Positions 6,043 to 9,340 of a stretch of DNA of 9,340 nucleotides are shown here, piece after piece. Under the pieces are notes generated by a model. That model was not told the DNA's origin, did no database searches, and was given only the letters and a program-made list of their open reading frames with translations. The position numbers and the translations under genes were made by a program. Positions within the stretch are counted from its first letter, which is position 1, and the number at the start of each line of letters is the position of its first letter. The stretch comes from Nitrospina sp. (GTDB taxonomy: Bacteria > Nitrospinota > Nitrospinia > Nitrospinales > VA-1): positions 1 to 9,340 of the forward strand of contig JABJCF010000242.1 of NCBI GenBank assembly GCA_018665625.1, in the 5' to 3' direction.

Positions 6043-7965
6043 CTAATTATAAAATTTATAACAATCCCGCCCACCATTTTTCGCTTTATATAAAGCATCG
6101 TCCGCTTTTTTTATCAATATTTTGACAGTATCTCCATCTTCAGGCGAAAGGCTAATTCCAATACTCAAAGTTATTTTTATTTCATTGCCTTCAATCATAA
6201 ATGCAGGTCGGGTTGTTTCCAAAAGTTTCTTAGCTAATACTCCTGCGTCTTCTCGACTATTGATTTTAGGAAGAATTAAAACAAATTCATCACCACCCAA
6301 CCGAGCCACGGTATCTTCTTCTCTCAAACAGGATTTCAATCTTGCACTCATAGACTCTAATAATAAATCGCCAACATTATGACCCAAGGTATCATTGATA
6401 TTTTTGAATCCATCAAAATCAATATAAAGAACCGCACATTTTTGTTTGCTTCTTTTCCCTTTTGCTAAAGTCATTTCCAACCTGTCATTAAATAAAATAC
6501 GGTTGGGTAGCCCCGTCAAGGAATCGTGATAAGCCATATTTCGCATTGCGGTCTCTGTTTTTTTTCTTTCCAGTTCTGCTCCAGCCCGAGCCGCAAAAAT
6601 TTTTAATATTGAAAACGTACGTTTTTTGTCCAGCATAGGCTTATCATCCAAAACAGAGAGAAAACCTATTATTTTAAATTTCGAGTCAAAACAAGGAACC
6701 CCGGCAAAACTAACCGCTTTTATTTCAGCCAAGCCTCTATCATTAGGGTAAGCTTCCCTGAGTTTATTTGGATGATATGCAAGCATCCCCGCCAACACTT
6801 CTTCACCAGGGGTATCCGAAGCATCAAAAGATCTTTTTCCAATAAAATCATTATCAACCCAACCTGCTAAAACAGAACATTGAAACTCTTTTAAGTTAAG
6901 GGTTTCATTAACATAAGCATTTTTAACGGGCAACGCTTTTGCAAGATGTCGGACTAGATATTTAAAAAATTCGTCTCCAACTCTGGAGGATGTTCCTTCT
7001 ACGATCTGATGAAAAGCCTCTTCATCACTATTCCTTTTAATTACCCCGCCAATACTAGCCACTACCGTTTCTAAAATGGCCTGTTCATTAGGAAGCCATG
7101 TTTTGTCAATTTGTTTCGAACCCATCGCCACAAATCCCCAATAATGTGAATTTATGACAATTGGAATTAGTAGCAAAGAGCTTATCTTCAGTTGCTTAAA
7201 AATACCTCCAGGAAAATTTGAGCCTCGTTGTTCACTGGCAATAACTAATTGATTATTTTTTAATGGAGGGAAATTTTCACCAATGCCCAGTTCTTCGTAG
7301 GAGGAACTAACATGCAAATTTTCATAATTAGCAATGCCATTTTCTACTGTCCAGGCAAATTCAAGATCGCACGAAGGAGTTCCGGCATTCTGAGCATGAG
7401 TAAAAATAAATGCTCCATCCACTTTTGCTGCGACACCTAATATTTCCAACGCCTGAGCTAGAGCAACGTTATAGTCCTGAATAGTTAAAAGCCTGTTTGT
7501 GGCCTTAGAAACTCCATTTAACAGTCGATCTTGAGCTTTTAAGGCCTCTTCCGCACTATTTTTTTCTTCTTTAGCATTTTTTAATTTAATGGCATTTCTT
7601 ATAGATCTGGACAGACCATCCACTGAAAGCCTCGACTTTATTAAATAGTCCGCTGCTCCTGCTTTCATAACCTCAACGGCTTTTTCTTGATCTCCCTGCC
7701 CCGTTAAAAATATTACTGGAATATTCTGGGATTTTTCTTTTATCATTTGCAATAAAGGAACACCATCGGCTTCGCCCAAACGGAGGTCCAAAATGCAAAT
7801 ATTGTATTCATTTTTCTCCAGATATTCTTCAGCCCCTTTGCTGGAATGGGTAGAATCAAGAGAAACTATCGAATCGGAAAAGCCTTCACGTAGAAGCTCT
7901 TTGACAAGGAAAATATCATCATCGTCATCATCCACCACCAGAACTTTTAATTGATTCCCTTCCAT
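6043..7965 (-). CDS. Response regulator diguanylate cyclase (REC-GAF-GAF-GGDEF)
   Basis: This is a 640-residue cytoplasmic signalling protein that should make cyclic di-GMP when phosphorylated. The receiver domain (about 6-125) has the acidic cluster at 12-17, phospho-acceptor D60 in CILDLRL, T88 in FLTGQ and K110 in YLIKSR. A charged helical linker (126-150) leads to two GAF-like sensory domains (about 160-310 and 320-465). The catalytic domain begins at AYHDSLTGLPNRILF (478-492). It carries the intact active-site motif GGDEF (557-561) and an RxxD product-inhibition site, R548-E-E-D551, correctly placed six residues before it. No EAL or HD-GYP domain is present, so it should only synthesise. 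The cognate kinase is not in the window, and the GAF ligands are unknown. The ATG has AAGGA about 13 bases upstream, slightly far. A 105-base gap separates it from sppA and could hold its own promoter. Confidence 0.92.
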   Translation of the reverse strand: MEGNQLKVLVVDDDDDDIFLVKELLREGFSDSIVSLDSTHSSKGAEEYLEKNEYNICILDLRLGEADGVPLLQMIKEKSQNIPVIFLTGQGDQEKAVEVMKAGAADYLIKSRLSVDGLSRSIRNAIKLKNAKEEKNSAEEALKAQDRLLNGVSKATNRLLTIQDYNVALAQALEILGVAAKVDGAFIFTHAQNAGTPSCDLEFAWTVENGIANYENLHVSSSYEELGIGENFPPLKNNQLVIASEQRGSNFPGGIFKQLKISSLLLIPIVINSHYWGFVAMGSKQIDKTWLPNEQAILETVVASIGGVIKRNSDEEAFHQIVEGTSSRVGDEFFKYLVRHLAKALPVKNAYVNETLNLKEFQCSVLAGWVDNDFIGKRSFDASDTPGEEVLAGMLAYHPNKLREAYPNDRGLAEIKAVSFAGVPCFDSKFKIIGFLSVLDDKPMLDKKRTFSILKIFAARAGAELERKKTETAMRNMAYHDSLTGLPNRILFNDRLEMTLAKGKRSKQKCAVLYIDFDGFKNINDTLGHNVGDLLLESMSARLKSCLREEDTVARLGGDEFVLILPKINSREDAGVLAKKLLETTRPAFMIEGNEIKITLSIGISLSPEDGDTVKILIKKADDALYKAKNGGRDCYKFYN

Positions 7966-8070
7966 AAAAACAAAATATCCTTCTCTAAAAAGAATCGGGC
8001 CGGTTTAAGTTGTAAGTTTGTAGAATAGAGCTTCAAGATAACGCAAATTCTTAGCAATATCAACAGCGGT

Positions 8071-9030
8071 CTAAGGCGCCCAAATATATAGAAAATAAGG
8101 GCTTAAGGAGTTAGGATTGAAACCCAAATCTAAGTTAACCAGATTAAATGAAGTGGGTTTTTGAAATTGAGAATAGATGTTACCTTGATAATCATTGCTA
8201 CGGTGGTAGGTAATTAATTTTAGATTGGAGTTTTTCATGTCCGATCTCACTCTTTGAATCGTATCCGTCACATAACCAATATGATCGATCAATTTAAAAT
8301 CTTTTGCCTGCTCAGCATCGTAAACTCGTCCATCCGCCAGTGTCTGGACCTCTGATTTATTTAATTTTGAACGATTCTCTACAATAGTTGTTACAAACCT
8401 GTTATGGAACCTGTCTATTGTATTTTGAAACAGGTCTCTTTCTTCTTGGGTGAAAGATCGGAAAGGAGACATGAAATCCTTTTTGTCTCCCGATTTAACG
8501 ATTTCCACATCTACTCCAATTTTAGCCATCAAATCCTTAAGATTAACTTTCAGCGCAATAACACCTATGCTACCAATTAAAGATGTTGGATGAGCAATAA
8601 TCTGATCTCCCGCCATTGCAATGTAATATCCCCCCGAAGCAGCAAGATCCATTACTTGAACATAAATTTTTACTTTATTTTTTTCTTTATACGATTTTAA
8701 AAGATGGTAAATAATATCACTGGCTGTGACTGTTCCACCGGGACTGTTCATTTTTATTAAAAGCGCCTTAATCTCACTATCTTTTTCTGCCTTTTCAATA
8801 ATACTTCTGACCTTTTCCACCATTCCCAGACTCAATGTGTTACCTGAGAAAGTTCGGTTCTTTTGATTATTGATTATCCCATCGACATCGACCAATAAGA
8901 TTTTTCCGGGCCCCTCACCCTCAATAGTAACTTCCTCCAATTTTCCTAGAGATGGACCAAGATTAATGGTGGCGCAGCCGAATGAAAAAACCATTAATGC
9001 GAGTGCAATAAATGCCAGGCGACATTTCAT
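8071..9030 (-). CDS. sppA: S49 family signal-peptide-peptidase-like protease (SppA-like), putative lipoprotein
   Basis: This serine protease probably degrades cleaved signal peptides or membrane-protein fragments at the outer face of the inner membrane. Numbered from the GTG at 9060 (329 residues), conserved S49 features are the KMNSPGGTVTASD stretch (103-115), nucleophile S142 in LAASGGYYIA, the SLIGSIGVI segment (160-168) and the expected general base K194 in SGDKKDFMSPF. The ATG at 9030 is preferred because it gives a compact signal sequence (MKCR, then a hydrophobic run ending FSFGC). The GTG start would instead overlap the upstream stop as GTGA and adds ten polar residues. The cysteine after the hydrophobic run suggests lipidation, although the lipobox is imperfect (Ser at -3, Phe at -2). 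Length fits the short SppA class of about 300 residues, not the 600-residue E. coli form. The C-terminal 45 residues are not recognised. Confidence 0.87.
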   Translation of the reverse strand: MKCRLAFIALALMVFSFGCATINLGPSLGKLEEVTIEGEGPGKILLVDVDGIINNQKNRTFSGNTLSLGMVEKVRSIIEKAEKDSEIKALLIKMNSPGGTVTASDIIYHLLKSYKEKNKVKIYVQVMDLAASGGYYIAMAGDQIIAHPTSLIGSIGVIALKVNLKDLMAKIGVDVEIVKSGDKKDFMSPFRSFTQEERDLFQNTIDRFHNRFVTTIVENRSKLNKSEVQTLADGRVYDAEQAKDFKLIDHIGYVTDTIQRVRSDMKNSNLKLITYHRSNDYQGNIYSQFQKPTSFNLVNLDLGFNPNSLSPYFLYIWAP

Positions 9031-9056
9031 TCCTAAAGTACTTTCTGAAATATAGT

Positions 9057-9340
9057 TCACTTAACGATTTCAAAAAAAGGTTTGATCCTGAAAATTATCT
9101 CATCATATTCCGAATCTACCTGGAATAATTTTTCCAATTTCGTTTTCATCATAGATATATGATCTTGGTTTCTTCGATCCTTTGACAATAATGCTTGCTG
9201 CGCCAAGGCCAACAAGTTAAGAATAATTTCCTTAAGGTTCATGTTCAGTTTTGCAGCTTTCATCTTAAATTCTTTACGCTTATCGGCGGAGCGGCCTGAC
9301 CAAACAATGCTTTCAACCTCTTTAATATTTTTGATAAAAA
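9057..9340 (-). CDS. C-terminal end of an unrecognised protein, 5'-partial at the window edge
   Basis: The frame is open from the stop at 9057 to the right edge without interruption, about 93 codons. An ATG at 9263 exists, but the 25 codons upstream of it also look protein-like (including ESIVWSGRSADKRKEF) and no ribosome binding site precedes that ATG, so the gene most likely starts outside the window. The visible part is soluble, rich in Lys, Leu and Glu and probably helical (for example LKEIILNLLALAQQALL), ending FRIKPFFEIVK. I do not recognise the family. Its TGA stop overlaps a potential GTG start of sppA in a GTGA arrangement, pointing to co-transcription and perhaps translational coupling with the protease gene. 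Confidence 0.5.
   Translation of the reverse strand, partial: FIKNIKEVESIVWSGRSADKRKEFKMKAAKLNMNLKEIILNLLALAQQALLSKDRRNQDHISMMKTKLEKLFQVDSEYDEIIFRIKPFFEIVK

Noticed and set aside
7966..8070. Terminator or small gene in the 105-base gap between sppA and the diguanylate cyclase
   Set aside because: No stable hairpin with a T run and no credible short reading frame could be found; a promoter is possible but no good -35/-10 pair stood out.

Overview
The window most resembles an AT-rich chromosome segment from a Nitrospinota- or Nitrospirota-like bacterium. The main clue is the first gene: a large cytochrome bd-like (CydA-superfamily) membrane protein of the type annotated in nitrite-oxidising Nitrospira and relatives, followed by a membrane-anchored di-heme cytochrome c and with no CydB gene beside it. 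The lineage is an inference from protein resemblance, not from any marker gene. The cytochrome genes look visibly richer in G+C than the rest.

Layout, left to right. (1) Positions 1-3243, plus strand: a respiratory module. The bd-like gene is open to the left edge through a run of Asp/Glu codons, so it is 5'-partial. It is followed 21 bases after its stop codon by the di-heme cytochrome c, and the unit closes with a textbook intrinsic terminator. (2) Positions 3244-3812, plus strand: a short leucine-rich-repeat gene preceded by a perfect tandem 11-bp repeat and a good ribosome binding site. (3) Positions 3817-4338, minus strand: a two-gene unit, a stand-alone four-cysteine zinc ribbon then a BolA-family protein. 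(4) Positions 4381-4650, plus strand: a small membrane protein divergent from the zinc ribbon. (5) Positions 4718-9340, minus strand: five genes in one direction. In reading order these are the C-terminal end of an unrecognised protein, an S49 (SppA-like) protease with a lipoprotein-like signal, a REC-GAF-GAF-GGDEF diguanylate cyclase, a YiiM-type MOSC protein and an unrecognised 198-residue protein.

How the genes may work together: the di-heme cytochrome c is a natural electron donor or subunit for the bd-like protein, giving a possible cytochrome-c-linked oxidase rather than a quinol oxidase. The bd-like protein also appears to carry an extra four-helix, glycine-rich insertion between the segments matching CydA helices 1 and 2, plus an acidic N-terminal extension. 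These are the most unusual features here. The minus-strand genes are ordinary housekeeping, signalling and envelope functions with no obvious shared pathway. No tRNA, rRNA, CRISPR array, insertion sequence or prophage was seen, and no gene-free stretch exceeds 300 bases.
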